This document shows, one piece after another, positions 34,656 through 47,163 of a stretch of DNA of 64,000 nt. Positions within the stretch are counted from its first letter, which is position 1, and each line of letters starts with the position of its first letter. This DNA is from Saccopteryx bilineata. Lineage: Eukaryota > Chordata > Mammalia > Chiroptera > Emballonuridae. The notes beneath the pieces are model-generated. The model did no database searches. It worked only from the letters and a program-made list of their open reading frames with translations, and was not told the DNA's origin. Where the stretch lies: the NCBI RefSeq assembly GCF_036850765.1, contig NC_089493.1, forward strand, positions 165,475,640 through 165,539,639, given 5' to 3'. Both the position numbers and the translations under genes were made by a program.

Positions 34656-35423
34656 TTAAGTAAATAAATCTTTCAAAGGCAAGAAAAAATAGACAAATGA
34701 CAAACTAATGTTTGTTTTTTAAAGACAATAAACATAAGCTATAAAAGTTATTTAAAATATACATATATTGTCATTTACCTTAGATTCTTTTTCCATTTCC
34801 ATGTGTTTTTAGTTATTGAGAAAAACCATTATATACAAGATGACTTTTTCAATTTTAAAAAATCTCACATGTTTTAGGGCACAATGTAGCAGTACCATCT
34901 GTTTGGGCTTATTTTCCTGGTTAATGTTTGTGTCAATTCAGAGGATAACAGTAGTAAGATGAACAATTGAAGTTTTAAGATTTCTTTGAGAGACTAATTT
35001 GTGTTGGATCATATAACCATGTCAAAAGAGGGTAAGTTGAATCTCTTTGGTACAATTAAAATACAAGGAAATATATAAAGACAGCTTTACTAAACTTGAT
35101 TCAATAGAAATATTACAGATCAACAGATTGAAGAAGCCGTTTATTTTAAATAGTTTACAGATAGATACAAACTCAAGACCTGATTAATTTATGATGGCCT
35201 AATAGCAAAGAATATAATCTAACAAATTTCCATTTCTGTAAAATAGTAACAAGAAATTTTAGACTGTGTGTAATTTGGTTTTTATGTAAGATCAACTTAA
35301 AAGCAACATTCAGACAACTCAGTTAGTAGCCCCCCAACTCTGCTTTATACCCTTAACAAAAACCATCACACAAATAAATGGCCTTCTCTCAACAGAATCC
35401 CAAGCTCAGTATGTCAAATCAGG
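34656..35423. other. intergenic, no feature recognised
   Basis: AT-rich; no repeat boundaries or coding signal seen. Confidence 0.45.
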
Positions 35424-35435
35424 CTGCAGACTCTT

Positions 35436-35829
35436 TTTTTTTTTTTTCATTTTTCTGAAGCTGGAAACAGGGAGAGACAGTCAGACAGACTCCCGCATGC
35501 GCCCGACTGGGATCCACTCGGCACGCCCACCATGGGGCGACGCTCTGCCCACCAGGGGGCGATGCTCTGCCCATCCTGGGCGTCGCCATGTTGCGACCAG
35601 AGCCACTCTAGCGCCTGAGGCAGAGGCCACAGAGCCATCCCCAGCGCCCGGGCCATCTTTGCTCCAATGGAGCCTTGGCTGTGGGAGGGGAAGAGAGAGA
35701 CAGAGAGGAAAGCGCGGCGGAGGGGTGGAGAAGCAAATGGGCGCTTCTCCTGTGTGCCCTGGCCGGAATCGAACCCAGGTCCTCCGCACGCTAGGCCGAC
35801 GCTCTACCGCTGAGCAAACCAGCCAGGGC
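35436..35829 (-). mobile_element. long tRNA-derived SINE (type A), antisense
   Basis: Duplications CTGCAGACTCTT lie at 35424-35435 and 35830-35841. Full-length. Confidence 0.95.
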
Positions 35830-36120
35830 CTGCAGACTCTTAATACAGAAAGAAAGAGAAAGTTAAAAAGCTTTACATAAAGATGACTCTTCCATTATAT
35901 AAAATATATATATACCATTTTACCCCCACTAGACTGGCAAAAATTAAGTGTAAAAATACCAAATATTGATGAATGAGTAGAATTCTCATAAATTGTGGGA
36001 AAAGATTTGTCATTATCTCACAAAGTTGCATATTTGCAGACTCCACAAAGCAGCAATCCTACTCATAGATATATAACCAAGAGAAAACTTGAATGTGTGA
36101 CCAGGAGGCATGCATAATAA

Positions 36121-36304
36121 TTTATTTATTTATTTATTTTAGAGGGAAGAGAGGAGAGAAAAAGAGAGAGAGAGAGAGGCAGGAAGCATCAACTCATAAT
36201 AGTTGCTTCCTGTATGTGACTTGACCAGGCAAACCTAGGGTTTTGAACCAGTGACCTCAGTGTTTCAGGTCAATGATTTATCCACTGCACCACCACAGGT
36301 CAGG
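36121..36304 (-). mobile_element. tRNA-derived SINE (type B), antisense
   Basis: Ends CCACCACAGGTCAGGC; starts with (ATTT)n. Confidence 0.87.
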
Positions 36305-36409
36305 CATGTATTCAAACAGTGGAATATTATATAGTATTGAAAATTAATAAACATTATATATAACAACATGAATGAATCTTGGAAATATAATGTAAAGTTA
36401 ATAGGGTAA

Positions 36410-36608
36410 TCCTGGCCAGGTAGCTCAGTTGGTTAGAGCAGTGTCCCTATGTGCCAAGGTTGCAGGTTTGATCCCTGGCTAGGGCACATGCAACAATCAA
36501 CCAATGAATGTATAAGTGAGTGGAACAACAAATCACTGTTCCTGTTTCTCTTTCTCTCTCTCTCCCTTCCTTTCTTTCTAAAATCAATCAATAAAAAAAA
36601 TTTTTTTA
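36410..36608 (+). mobile_element. Ves-like SINE (type D)
   Basis: Duplications AATAGGGTAA lie at 36400-36409 and 36609-36618. Confidence 0.92.
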
Positions 36609-36830
36609 AATAGGGTAAATCCCAGAAGACTATATATTAGAGAATATCTTTTAAAGCTTAAAAACACACAAATTAAACAAAATATTGTTTTAGTATATAT
36701 AAATTGTCATAAATCTACATTTTAAAAAAGAAAACATCAATGGAATGATAAGCACAAAATATAGAATACTGGTTACCTCTGAGGGCGGGAGGAAGAGATA
36801 GAGAAGAAACTCAAAAGTAGATGCAAGTTA

Positions 36831-37216
36831 GGCCCTGGCTGGTTGGCTCAGTGGTAGAGCGTCGGCCTGGCGTGCGGGAGTCCCGGGTTCGATTCCCGGC
36901 CAGGGCACACAGGAGAAGCGCCCATCTGCTTCTCCACCCCTCCCCCTCTCCTTCCTCCCTGTCTCTCTCTTCCCCTCCCGCAGCCGAGGCTCCATTGGAG
37001 CAAAGATGGCCCGGGCGCTGGGGATGGCTCCTTGGCCTCTGCCCCAGGCACTAGAGTGGCTCTGGTCTCAACAGAGTGACCCCCCGGAGGGGCAGAGCAT
37101 CGCTCCCTGGTGGGCAGAGCGTCGCCCCCTGGGGGCGTGCCGGGTGGATCCCGGTCGGCACGTGCGGGAGTCTGTCTCTCACCGTTTCTATCTTCAGAAA
37201 AATACAAAAAAAAAAA
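36831..37216 (+). mobile_element. long tRNA-derived SINE (type A), young copy
   Basis: Perfect 18-bp duplications AAAAGTAGATGCAAGTTA lie at 36813-36830 and 37217-37234. Intact box A (GGCTCAGTGGTAGAGC) and box B (GGTTCGATTCC). Confidence 0.96.
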
Positions 37217-37506
37217 AAAAGTAGATGCAAGTTACTGAAAAATGTTCTAGCTCTCAGGTTGGGTATTTTATTATATTATTGTTTATGTGTTACATATATC
37301 TTTTGTATATATTTTTTAAAAAGCATTTAAAATACTTATATAATTCATCCTCACTTCCTCCAAGTGAGAGAAAGCTGAGTTTTATTGTGCATGTAAAGAA
37401 ACTGAGGGTGGTATGGCCCTATTCTTACATAAAGACTGAGACAAAGAGTTCTGCAAAATAAAACCCCTCTCAAAGCTACTGATAGATTTTAAAAGAGAAT
37501 CTTTAG

Positions 37507-37890
37507 GCCCTGGCCGGTTGGCTCAGCGGTAGAGCGTCAGCCTGGCATGCGGGGGATCCGGGTTCGATTCCCGGCCAGGGCACATAGGAGAAGCGCCCAT
37601 TTGCTTCTCCACCCTCCCCTCCTTCCTCTCTGTCTCTCTCTTCCCCTCCCGCAGCCAAGGCTCCATTGGAGCAGAGATGGCCCAGGCACTGGGGATGGCT
37701 CCTTGGCCTCTGCCCCAGGCACTAGAGTGGCTCTGGTCGAGGCAGAGCGGACCCCCGCCCCCCCGGAGGGGCAGAGCATCGCCTCCTGGTGGGCGTGCTG
37801 GGTGGATCCCGGTCGGGCGCATGTGGGAGTCTGTCTGACTGTCTCTCCCTGTTTCCAGCTTCAGAAAAATACAAAAAAAAAAAAAGAGAG
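37507..37890 (+). mobile_element. long tRNA-derived SINE (type A)
   Basis: Full-length copy, flanks AGAGAATCTTTAG / AGAGAATCATTAG. Confidence 0.94.
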
Positions 37891-37970
37891 AGAGAGAATC
37901 ATTAGTCTATCTACAATAGAATCAAGAGACTGTAAGTAAAATTAAATTCAGGTGCATTTAATGGGTTTTT

Positions 37971-38189
37971 TTTTAAGATTTCATTTATTCATTTTAGAGA
38001 GGGAGAAGAGAGAGAGAGAAACGACAGAGAGAAGAGGGAGGAGCATCAACTCCCATATGTGTCTTGGCCAGGCAAGCCCAGGGTTGTAACTGGCGAAGGG
38101 CGGTACAACCTACTTTGAAGGGCAAAGTAACTGGCGACCATAGAATTCCAGGTCGATGCTTTACTCACTGTGCCACCAGAGGTCAGGTG
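37971..38189 (-). mobile_element. tRNA-derived SINE (type B), antisense, with internal filler
   Basis: Ends CCAGAGGTCAGG. An extra ~35-bp segment lies between two copies of GTAACTGGCGA (38087-38097 and about 38128). Confidence 0.85.
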
Positions 38190-38459
38190 GGTTGGGGTTT
38201 TTTTTCCTAACATACAAAGGAGTATGTGGTGCTTAACCTCCTACCTACCAAGAAATTGTGATGGTCCAGGATGGGATCTCAGCATCCCCCAGTGAAGTTT
38301 AAATTTCCAGAGATAAAGAGGGCAAGAGAATTTTCAGGAAAACTGAGGGTTCAGAATAGAATATCCAGCATAAAAATAAATAAATAAATACAAAGGCTAA
38401 ATAAAGTAATTCATGTATTAAAAAACTTTCTCTTTTTTAAAGTTTTCTTTTTCCTTTTC

Positions 38460-39120
38460 TTTTTTCTTTTTTTTTTTTTTTTTTTAGAAACAGAGAGAGT
38501 CAGAGAGAGGGATAGACAGACAGGAACGGAGAGAGATGAGAAGCATCAATCATTAGTTTTTCTTTGCGACACCTTAGCTGTTCATTGATTGCTTTCTCAT
38601 ATGAGCCTTGACCCTGGGCCTTCAGCTGACCGAGTAACCCCTTGTTGAGCCAGTGACCTTGGGTCCAAGCTGGTGAGCTTTGCTCAAACCAGATGAGCCC
38701 GTGCTCAAGCTGGTGACGTTGAGGTCTTGAACCTGGGTCCTCTGCATCCTAGTCCAAGGCTCTATCCCAGGGGTCCTCAAATTATGGCCCACGGGCCGCA
38801 TGCGGCCCCCTGAGGCCATTTATCCGGCCCCTGCCGCACTTCCAGGAGGGGCACCTCTTTCACTGGTGGTCAGTGAGAGGAGCATAGTTCCCATTGAAAT
38901 ACTGGTCAGTTTGTTGATTTAAATTTACTTATTCTTTATTTTAAATATTGTATTTGTTCCCATTTTGTTTTTTTATTTTAAAATAAGATATGTGCAGTGT
39001 GCATAGGGATTTGTTCATAGTTTTTTTTATAGTCCGGCCCTCCAACGGTCTGAGGGACAGTAAACTGGCACCCTGTGTAAAAAGTTTGGGGACCCCTGTT
39101 GCGCCACCGCCTGGTCAGGC
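38460..39120 (-). mobile_element. tRNA-derived SINE (type C), antisense, split by a hAT-like element
   Basis: SINE parts 38460-38767 and 39099-39120 (ending GCCTGGTCAGGC) enclose the DNA transposon. Confidence 0.9.
38768..39098. mobile_element. non-autonomous hAT-like transposon, 331 bp
   Basis: Terminal inverted repeats CAGGGGTCCTCAAA at the left and TTTGGGGACCCCTG at the right (one mismatch). Internal GCGGCC-rich ends and an AT-rich centre, as in hAT-Charlie-type MITEs. No coding capacity. The expected 8-bp duplication is not visible. Confidence 0.85.
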
Positions 39121-39174
39121 TAAACAAAACTTTCTTTAGCATAAACTTGCAGCAGGGAAGGGCAAAGGGACTGG

Positions 39175-39235
39175 AGTAATAGAGATAATTAAGACACAGT
39201 CCCTACTGTCAAGGAACTTATACTTTAGTAATCAC
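39175..39235 (+). repeat. L2-like fragment
   Basis: CAGTCCCTACTGTCAAGGAA, then CTTATACTTTAG. Confidence 0.45.
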
Positions 39236-39509
39236 AGGAAAATCTTTCAATGTGTTAATTGAAGATTTACTATTTACTATAAAGAACCAATAAAATAAGT
39301 GTTCAGAGAGAGAGAGAGTAAAATGGCCCTACACTGAGAAAAGGGAAGAATACTTGGAAGTTTTCAAAACAATGCAGTTGATGAATCGAGTGATGAAGAG
39401 GACAATTTTAAACTTAGGCCAAAGTTGGTGGGCCTGAAATCTGAAAAGAAGAAAGAGAGAGAGAGAGAACTTGAGCTGGGCCTTTAGAGAGAGGCAGAAA
39501 AAGTTATGC

Positions 39510-39770
39510 CACAGCAGGTGGGAGTTAACATTTATGGAGTGCTTACTATGTGCCAGATCCTCTTCTAAATGCTTTTTATGAATTAACTAATTTAACCCTC
39601 ATAATATATCTATGTGAAAGTTGGTGTTATTATCCTCATTTGATAATGAGGAAACGGGGCCTGCAGAGGTTAAGTAATTTGCCCAAAGTCACATTGTTAG
39701 ATTTTCAAAGCAGAGATTTGAACCTAGGAGATTGGATCACCTAGCCCAAATCTTGACTACCACACAGGAA
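39510..39770 (+). repeat. MIR
   Basis: Nearly complete core: TGCTTACTATGTGCCAGATC, TTATCCTCATTTGATAATGA and TTGCCCAAAGTCACA. Confidence 0.85.
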
Positions 39771-40946
39771 AGATTTCTTAAATAAAAGTTGGGAAAAACG
39801 GAAGAGCTAGAAAAAGTTGTTTATTGCATAAATTTATCCAAGTTTATTTATATACAGGGGAAGTGAATTGTAAATATTAAATTTTTATCCCCAGAAATTA
39901 TTACACTTTGGTAAATATTAATGTTGTGCCTCAAAACTCTTGTATAGAAGATTATGAATGTAGAATATTGCAGAGAAACTAGTGAATAAAAGCTGTGTCT
40001 CCAGGATCATGAACTTAGGAAAGAATCTCATCTTTTTGGTCCCTCATTGGAGACAGAAAGTTACTCAAGGTAAACCTTGGTAAAACCCTCAGTTTTTCTT
40101 ATAATAAACTGATGTACCTTATGGCCAAATTCAATGCATATATTTTTTTTCAGTCTCTTTTTTATTTCTTTCCCAGCAATTTAATAACTGACTTGTTAGG
40201 ATCATTTGGTTTATCAGTATGCTAATGAGACAAAACTGATGGGTTTAATTCCTTTTTAGTTAGGGTGGCCATAAACTACACCCCTAAACTTAGCAAACAT
40301 GAGCTGTTGAATGACCCCAGAGAAATTGTTTTTGGCTCAGAACAAGTCTATCAACATTACAAAAGATAATGCTTTACTGAGTGTGTGTCAGAACCTTCAT
40401 CTTTGTATTCAAGGACAACACATTAATTTTCACAGAAAATGACTAAAGTGATTTGTTTAATCTCTCAAAATGAATCTCTGGGATAATCAAGAATAGATAC
40501 TTGGAAAGTTCAATATATTATACTTGCTCAGATTGACCTTACCTATATTACAGAGTTATACATAATAGAGTCTTTGCCCAAGCTCATGATATATATTCAA
40601 TCAATTTTGCTTTTCTATAACCAATAAATAAACAAATAAGTAGGAACAGAAACTATTTCAGTTTCTAATTGCTTATGGAAGAACACTTACCTGACAACAA
40701 ACTAATGAAAACAAAATCAATCCCACCTCAAAAATTATAATTTAATATGCCTAGAATAAAGTGATCTGAGGCAAGTTATGTAATTCATTGAGTGGGGAAA
40801 CCCACAAAGTACTGACAGAGCTTTATTTAGCAGATGCTACTGCTCACTAAACTAGATCCAAATTTTTAATGTAACCTGACAAGACCACAATAAAGGTAGT
40901 GCCTCATTATTATCTAAGAATATTCAGCGAAAAGAAAAAAGACAGT
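39771..40946. other. intergenic, no feature recognised
   Basis: AT-rich, 1.2 kb free of young repeats; no coding signal. Confidence 0.45.
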
Positions 40947-40963
40947 GAAAGACAAGATTTTAA

Positions 40964-41148
40964 ATATTTATTATTTATTTATTAATTTTACAGAGGGGGA
41001 GAGAGGAAGAGAGAGAGAAAGAGAGATGGGGAAGAGCAGGAAGCATCAACTCCCATATGTGCCTTGACCACACAGTGCAGGGTTTCAAACCAGTGACCTC
41101 AGCGTTCCACGTCGACGCTTTATCCACTACGCCACCCACAGGTCAGGC
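40964..41148 (-). mobile_element. tRNA-derived SINE (type B), antisense
   Basis: Flanks GAAAGACAAGATTTTAA (40947-40963) / GAAAGGCAAGATTTTAA (41149-41165). Confidence 0.93.
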
Positions 41149-41384
41149 GAAAGGCAAGATTTTAACATGAGAATTTATCAGACTAAGAATAAAGATAAGT
41201 AAATCTTTAATTTCAATTGGAAATAAAAATGGCTTAAATTATAGCAGGACCAATTAAAATAAAACTTTAAAAATTATTGAAAGATATTTGCTTGTAAAGA
41301 CACAGTTTTGATGTTTTATGTTTCAGAGTCAAAACTTCTCCAAAGTAGAGGGTGGGAGAGAGGGATGGGGAAAGGGAGAGTTAG

Positions 41385-41620
41385 TTTAATGGAAGAGTGC
41401 AAACTATGAAAGAAAATTGTCTAGGTTCAATTCCTTACTTTGTCACTTGGTAGTTGTATGATTTTGGCAAGTTTTCTTAATCTGTGCCTCAGATTCCTCA
41501 TTTGTAAAATGAAGATAATAGAACTTACTTATAAGGTTGCTGTGAGAACTTAATGAGTTAATATATACAGTGTTTACATAGCACCAGATACATACTGAAA
41601 GCACTATATAAACATTTAAC
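41385..41620 (+). repeat. MIR
   Basis: TTTGTCACTTGGTAGTTGTA, CTCATTTGTAAAATGAAGA and CTGTGAGAACTTAATGAG. Confidence 0.82.
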
Positions 41621-41991
41621 TTTAATAAAGGATATAAAAATTAATATCAATGTGATATTTAATCAGAGAATCAAGAAGAAATCTGACACAGGTATGCAAT
41701 CTTTTATCCCAAATCTTTGGGGCCAGATGAGTTTCCAAATTAAAAAATTTTTAATATTTTAGGAATTTAATATATTATGTTATCTACAATTTACTTAACA
41801 TGTGTTTTCCTGTGCAGCAGCCCTTAATCAAATACATGTTTCCACAATAAAATGCATTAACAATCACATCAAATGGTTTAAATAAAGACTTTAGAGTCAT
41901 GTCAGCTCCAGTTTTGCCACTAATAAATTAAGAAAACATTTTTTGGATTTTAAAATTGCAGATATCTTATTATGACACTTTTTTTTTTTTT

Positions 41992-42306
41992 TTTTACAGA
42001 GGCAGAGATAGACAGGGACAGACAGACAGGAACAGAGAGAAATGAGAAGCATCAATCATCAGTTTCTCGTTGCGAGTTGCGACTTCTTAGTTGTTCATTG
42101 ATTGCTTTCTCACATGTGCCTTGATCGTGGGCCTTCAGCAGACCGAGTAACCCCCTGCTGGAGCCAGCGACCTTGGGTCCAAGCTGGTGAGCTCTTTGCT
42201 CAAGCCAGATGAGCCCACGCTCAAGCTGGCGACCTCGGGGTCTCGAACCCGGGTCCTTCCGCATCCCAGTCCGACGCTCTATCCACTGCGCCACCACCTG
42301 GTCAGG
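41992..42306 (-). mobile_element. tRNA-derived SINE (type C), antisense
   Basis: Flanks CTTATTATGACACTTT (41976-41991) / CTTATTACGACACTTT (42307-42322). Confidence 0.94.
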
Positions 42307-42331
42307 CTTATTACGACACTTTGTCTATAGA

Positions 42332-42745
42332 TAAGGTGACCAACATTTTTTACAATGGAAAGAACAAAAATAAATTGAAAAAAACAATTTCGTAAATAAA
42401 AGAAACATTTTATTCATTGCAACAATAATACACTATAATATAAATGCATAATAAAACATTTGTAATATTTTATATCATAATTACGCTTACATGCCTATTA
42501 ATTTTTAATAATAATTGTAAGAAAAAGTGCTCATTTAGATACTGATCCTTGATGAATCATCATGTCAAATACAAATATGTCACATCACACACAATGGATC
42601 GACTCTGCATCGATCGAATACAGACATTTACAGATTAGTCTTCCAATATCAAAAAGGAGGACATATAGGAGGACATTTTTCAAGGGAGGACGGAACTTAC
42701 AAAAGAAGGACTGTCCTCCCTAAAGGAGGACGATTGGTCACCTTA
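42332..42745. mobile_element. DNA transposon remnant with TAAGGTGACCAA inverted ends, 414 bp
   Basis: Starts TAAGGTGACCAA and ends TTGGTCACCTTA, a perfect 12-bp inverted repeat. Flanked by CTATAGA on both sides (42325-42331 and 42746-42752), so a 7-8 bp duplication. GGAGGAC motifs recur at the right end. Most like a non-autonomous hAT. No coding capacity. Confidence 0.82.
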
Positions 42746-42816
42746 CTATAGAGCCATACATTTTATTGTATTAAATAATGAAATAATAATCATGGGAAAT
42801 AAAGAGCAATGGTGAT

Positions 42817-42850
42817 TTTTTAAATTTATTTTAGAGAGGAGGGGGGAGGG

Positions 42851-42887
<37 letters not shown>

Positions 42888-43007
42888 GGAAGGAGCAGGA
42901 AGCATCAACTCCCATATGTGCTTTGACCAGGCAAGCCAGGGTTTTGAACCGGCAACCTCAGTGTTTCCAGGTTGACGCTTTATCCACTGCGTCACCACAG
43001 GTCAGGT
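42817..43007 (-). mobile_element. tRNA-derived SINE (type B), antisense
   Basis: Duplications GCAATGGTGAT lie at 42806-42816 and 43008-43018. Confidence 0.94.
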
Positions 43008-43109
43008 GCAATGGTGATATTAAGTGGAGATTTCTTCCTGCAAACCTAATGAGTACCTAGAAAATCTAATGAGTTTCTTTTTTTCTCCTTAAAAAGTAAA
43101 AAAAGATGG

Positions 43110-43435
43110 ATAAAGCGTCAGCCCAGCATATAGATGTCCTAGGTTTGATGCCTAGTCAGGACATGTAAGAGAAGCAACCATTTGCTACTCTTCCCTTCCT
43201 TCTCCCCCTTCTCTCCCTGTTCCCTTCCTGCAGTCAACTGGTTCAAGCATCCCTTGGGCACTGAGGATAGGCTCGTTGGTCCGAGGGTCAACCTCAGGTT
43301 CTAAAAATAGCTTGGTTGATTCGAGCACCAGCCCCAGACAGAGATTGCTGGGTGAATCCTGGTGGGGATACATGTGGGAGTCTGTCTCACTATCTCCACT
43401 CCTCTCTCTTAAAAATAAATAAATAAATATTTTTA
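43110..43435 (+). mobile_element. old type-A-like SINE, 5'-truncated
   Basis: Starts within the tRNA head (GATAAAGCGTCAGC). It keeps the GGGAGTCTGTCTCACT segment and A-rich tail, with AAAAAGATG on both sides. Confidence 0.7.
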
Positions 43436-43625
43436 AAAAGATGTATATGTAGCTATCACATGGGTTGTTACCTGGATTATACTTGGGAATTTTATGTGTC
43501 ATAAATCGTTCACAATGCCTGAAATGTCTCCCCAGATAGTACCATGACTATTTCAGGTCTATGCTTAAATGTTACTCCCTCTTCAGAGAGGCTTCCTTGG
43601 TCATACTATTTAAAATATCAAGTGG

Positions 43626-44226
43626 TATGACCCAGCAATCCCTCTACTGGGTATATACCCCAAAACCTCAGAAACATTGATACGTGAAGACACATGTAGC
43701 CCCATGTTCATTGCAGCACTGTTCACAGTGGCCAAGACATGGAAACAACCAAAAAGCCCTTCAATAGAAGACTGGATAAAGAAGATGTGGCACATATATA
43801 CTATGGAATACTACTCAGCCATAAGAAATGATGACATCAGATCATTTACAGCAAAATGGTGGGATCTTGATAACATTATAAGGAGTGAAATAAGTAAATC
43901 AGAAAAAAAACAAGAACTACATGATTCCATACATTGGTGGAACATAAAAATGAGACTAAGAGACATGGACAAGAGTGTGGTGGTTACCAGGGGTGGGGGG
44001 AGGGAGGACATGGGAGGGAGGGAGGGAGGGAGAGAGTTAGGGGGAGGGGGAGGGGCACAGAGAACTAAATAGAGGGTGGCGGAGGACAATCTGACTTTGG
44101 GCGAGGGGTACGCAACATAATTTAATGACAAAATAACCTAGACATGTTTTCTTTGAATATATGTACCCTGATTTATTAATGTCATCCCATTACCATTAAT
44201 AAAAATTTATTAAAAAAAAATAAAAT
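43626..44226 (+). mobile_element. 5'-truncated L1 3' end, no cargo
   Basis: ORF2 tail (frame 43677-44072 region) plus full 3'UTR with G-rich tract. Duplications AAAATATCAAGTGG lie at 43612-43625 and 44227-44240. This gives the normal 3'UTR order against which the chimera breakpoints were read. Confidence 0.93.
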
Positions 44227-44242
44227 AAAATATCAAGTGGGT

Positions 44243-44475
44243 TGCCTGACCAGGCAGTGGTGCAATGGATAGAGTGTTGACCTGAGATGCAGAGGACCCA
44301 GGTTAGAAACCCTGAGGCCGCTGGCTTGAGCACGGTCTCATCAGCTTGAATGTGGCCTCAGCCCCCACCAAGGCAGATATGAGAAGCAATCAATGAACAA
44401 CTAAATCAATGAGCTAGTATGAGCTGATGCTTCTCATTTCTCTCCCTTCCTGTCTTTCTCTCTAAAAAAAAAAAA
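44243..44475 (+). mobile_element. tRNA-derived SINE (type C), shortened
   Basis: GCCTGACCAGGCAGTGGTGC head, ending in poly(A) at about 44462-44475. Confidence 0.85.
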
Positions 44476-44650
44476 AGAATTTAGGCCATACTCTTGGCTA
44501 AAGTATCAAGAATAACTACCATTTTCAAAAATTACCATACTTGTATTCTAAAAATTGGCATTCCATTGTTCATGATTCAAGGTAAAGGTAAGATAATAAT
44601 TTCAACATTTGTTACTTTTACTTTTGCACTTTTCCTTTCCATTAATCTTT

Positions 44651-44805
44651 TTTTAATGTTTATTTTCTTCATTTTAGAGATGAAGGAAGAGAGAGAGAAA
44701 GGAACAGCAATCTGTTCTTGTATGTGTCCTGACAAGGGATTGAACCAGCAACCTCTGTGCTTCAGGATGAGCCTCTAACCAACCAAGCTATCCTGTCAGG
44801 GCCCC
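44651..44805 (-). mobile_element. Ves-like SINE (type D), antisense
   Basis: GGGATTGAACCAGCAACC and terminal CTATCCTGTCAGGGCC. Confidence 0.82.
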
Positions 44806-47147
44806 GTTACGCTTAAATCAGGGGAGGAAAAAACAAAAAATAAAAGAATGCTCTAACAGCACTTTAATGGCTTTCAAACTGTGTTAACCCAGATTATGCA
44901 AGGATTTTCTATTAGAATTACTTGAAAAACTAATGGAAATTGAGATTGTATATGTTTTCCTTAAGAAGAGGAACCCCTGAAATAAGTTAGCACACACATC
45001 TGGGCCAGGTGTTGTTTCCTAATCAATGACTTTATGATCGGTGGAGGTGGTTAAAAGAGATGAAGCCAGACAACTCATACCAAAAAGAGATCAGAGGCTC
45101 ATAGTTATAATCTGACAATATCAAGTTTTAATAATTACTGGCCCCTTCACTCTCAAGTTGCAAATTATTATTTAGTGATTTTTCATCTGGATAAACACAT
45201 TTAGGTGGTACTGTAAATAAGAGGATGAGGAGGAAATTTCCACAGCTCTACACTTGCTTCTGAGATCTGATTCAACATAGTGTTAGCATTTAAGGAGTAA
45301 GCCAAAGGGTCCACTTCAATAACTCCTACACCAGTGAATAAAAAGCTGCCCTTGTTTAAATGAAAATTCAAGATCACTAGCATAGTCTATGTCAGGGCAC
45401 ATATGAACTACAAAAATCTCATGCTTTTGACCCTCGTCTTCAAGTCCCAAAACTGGAATAAAACCAGATAAACGCCTGAGGAACCACTTCACACCCCAAA
45501 CACGTGCAAACTTTGTTCAAAAGAACACTTTACTGCCAAAATGGAGTTGGCAGAAGTTTGGAGCCAAGGCCCCCAGGCTGCATGATTTGCTGGCACCAGA
45601 GAGCTTAAAAATCTTAACATAATACTGCTGAGTTTGAGTTCTCTACCAATTTGCTTGAGACTCCTTCCCCAAATTTGACCTGAGAAAGATGAAGCTGCCA
45701 TCAAGAAAGACTTTATTAAGACTTATCCTCTATCCAGAAATAATTTAATTATTTTGATGGTCTTACCTCTATATTCCTTGATGGTTGTGTTTATGCTGTA
45801 AATCTAATGCAGTCTATTTTGCAATGCATGTAAATTCAATTTTGTTTGGTTGCTTGATAAAGGGGCACAGGGAGAAATAAATTAGTTATGACGAAGTTCT
45901 ATTTAGAAAACATTTGCTCCAAATAATCCCCATATATCACAGTTTATTACCCTCAAAAACATGAGACTAATTAAGATACAGAATATCTGTAAATTGCTAT
46001 TATTTTACATTTGGTTTAGCTTGTCTTCTCACTTCTCTGAGTGATCATTTCCTTTGTATATGAACAATTTAGGAAGTGAGGAAAGAAGCCAAGAAGAGTT
46101 CTTCTCTTCCACAAGTTTCAACAATAAGGTCCTATTGTAGATCTTTATAAATTTGATCAATTTAGTGAGGAAAAACTGCACTTAATTTTTATTAATTGTA
46201 CTTAGAATATTGGCAAATATACAACTAGCAACTTTAACATTGTAAATGCTTGATAAATATGCAGTATTGAGAAACTATGGCTTGCTTTGGAAGATTGTCT
46301 TTGCTATGTTTCAATAAGAGATCAGGTTTACAGTAAAGATGCTTGCTTCTCATATAGATTTTAAAAAGGCTTTTTTGGGGGAAAACTTTCTCAAGTTTTC
46401 CCTCAGTACCTCCATGTATTTTAATAATTTCTCTGAAAGCCTATTTTCCCTCTTGTAGAAATTCCTAAGTATTCCAATTCTCAGCTATGATTTCCTATTT
46501 TCATTGGCTTCTAATCTCCACAAGATATATAGTTGGAAACATTTAAGACAAAACATTCTTTAGGATATCAAGTTGCAGAAGAGTGTAGTTTAAAAGATAT
46601 TTATATAGTAGTGCTGCCACCTAAAGATGAGGTGAATAAAGAAGCAATTCAAAAGAAATTACCTTTCATTCTTAAACCTGGCTCAAACATTTTCTCACCT
46701 CTAACTAGGGATTAATAAACATTTTGTTAGTATGGAAATTGCTTTCTTTCACAGTAACTTAGTTGCTGCGTTGCAATTTTCTATGGCAGAAAATTTCAAG
46801 CTTAAATTTAAGAACTTTTAAGAGTCTCTATGATTTGGGGGTTTCCGGGAATGCCTCCCCGATATGTTTCTCTCAGACTGTAGGCACTGCCTACCATACA
46901 TGGGGATTGGCGGGGCATCAAAAGATACCTGGAAGTAAACATTTAAGGGATTTCCGGTTTAGTGGATAAAGTAGGTGATAATAGAGCCATGGTGTTTCCA
47001 TCAGTAACAGACTCCTTCAACTGTGAACTGACATTTTTGCAACTCAATTTACTCATCTATAAAGTGAGGTTAATTTCACTTTGCTTTACTTGCCTTGTAC
47101 GTTAACTAGATAAGCTTCTTGGAAAAGGTCCTATTATAAGTGAGATT
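44806..47147. other. intergenic, no feature recognised
   Basis: AT-rich, largely unique-looking sequence. No exon, RNA gene or clear repeat was recognised. Confidence 0.5.
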
Positions 47148-47163
47148 AAAAGTCTACTATTGT

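Larger units (their letters stand above)
35895..36790 (+). mobile_element. old L1 3'-end, split by two SINEs
   Basis: ORF2-tail words at 35920-36110 and 36307-36400, 3'UTR-like sequence at 36609-36790. Interrupted by 36121-36304 and 36410-36608. Confidence 0.65.
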
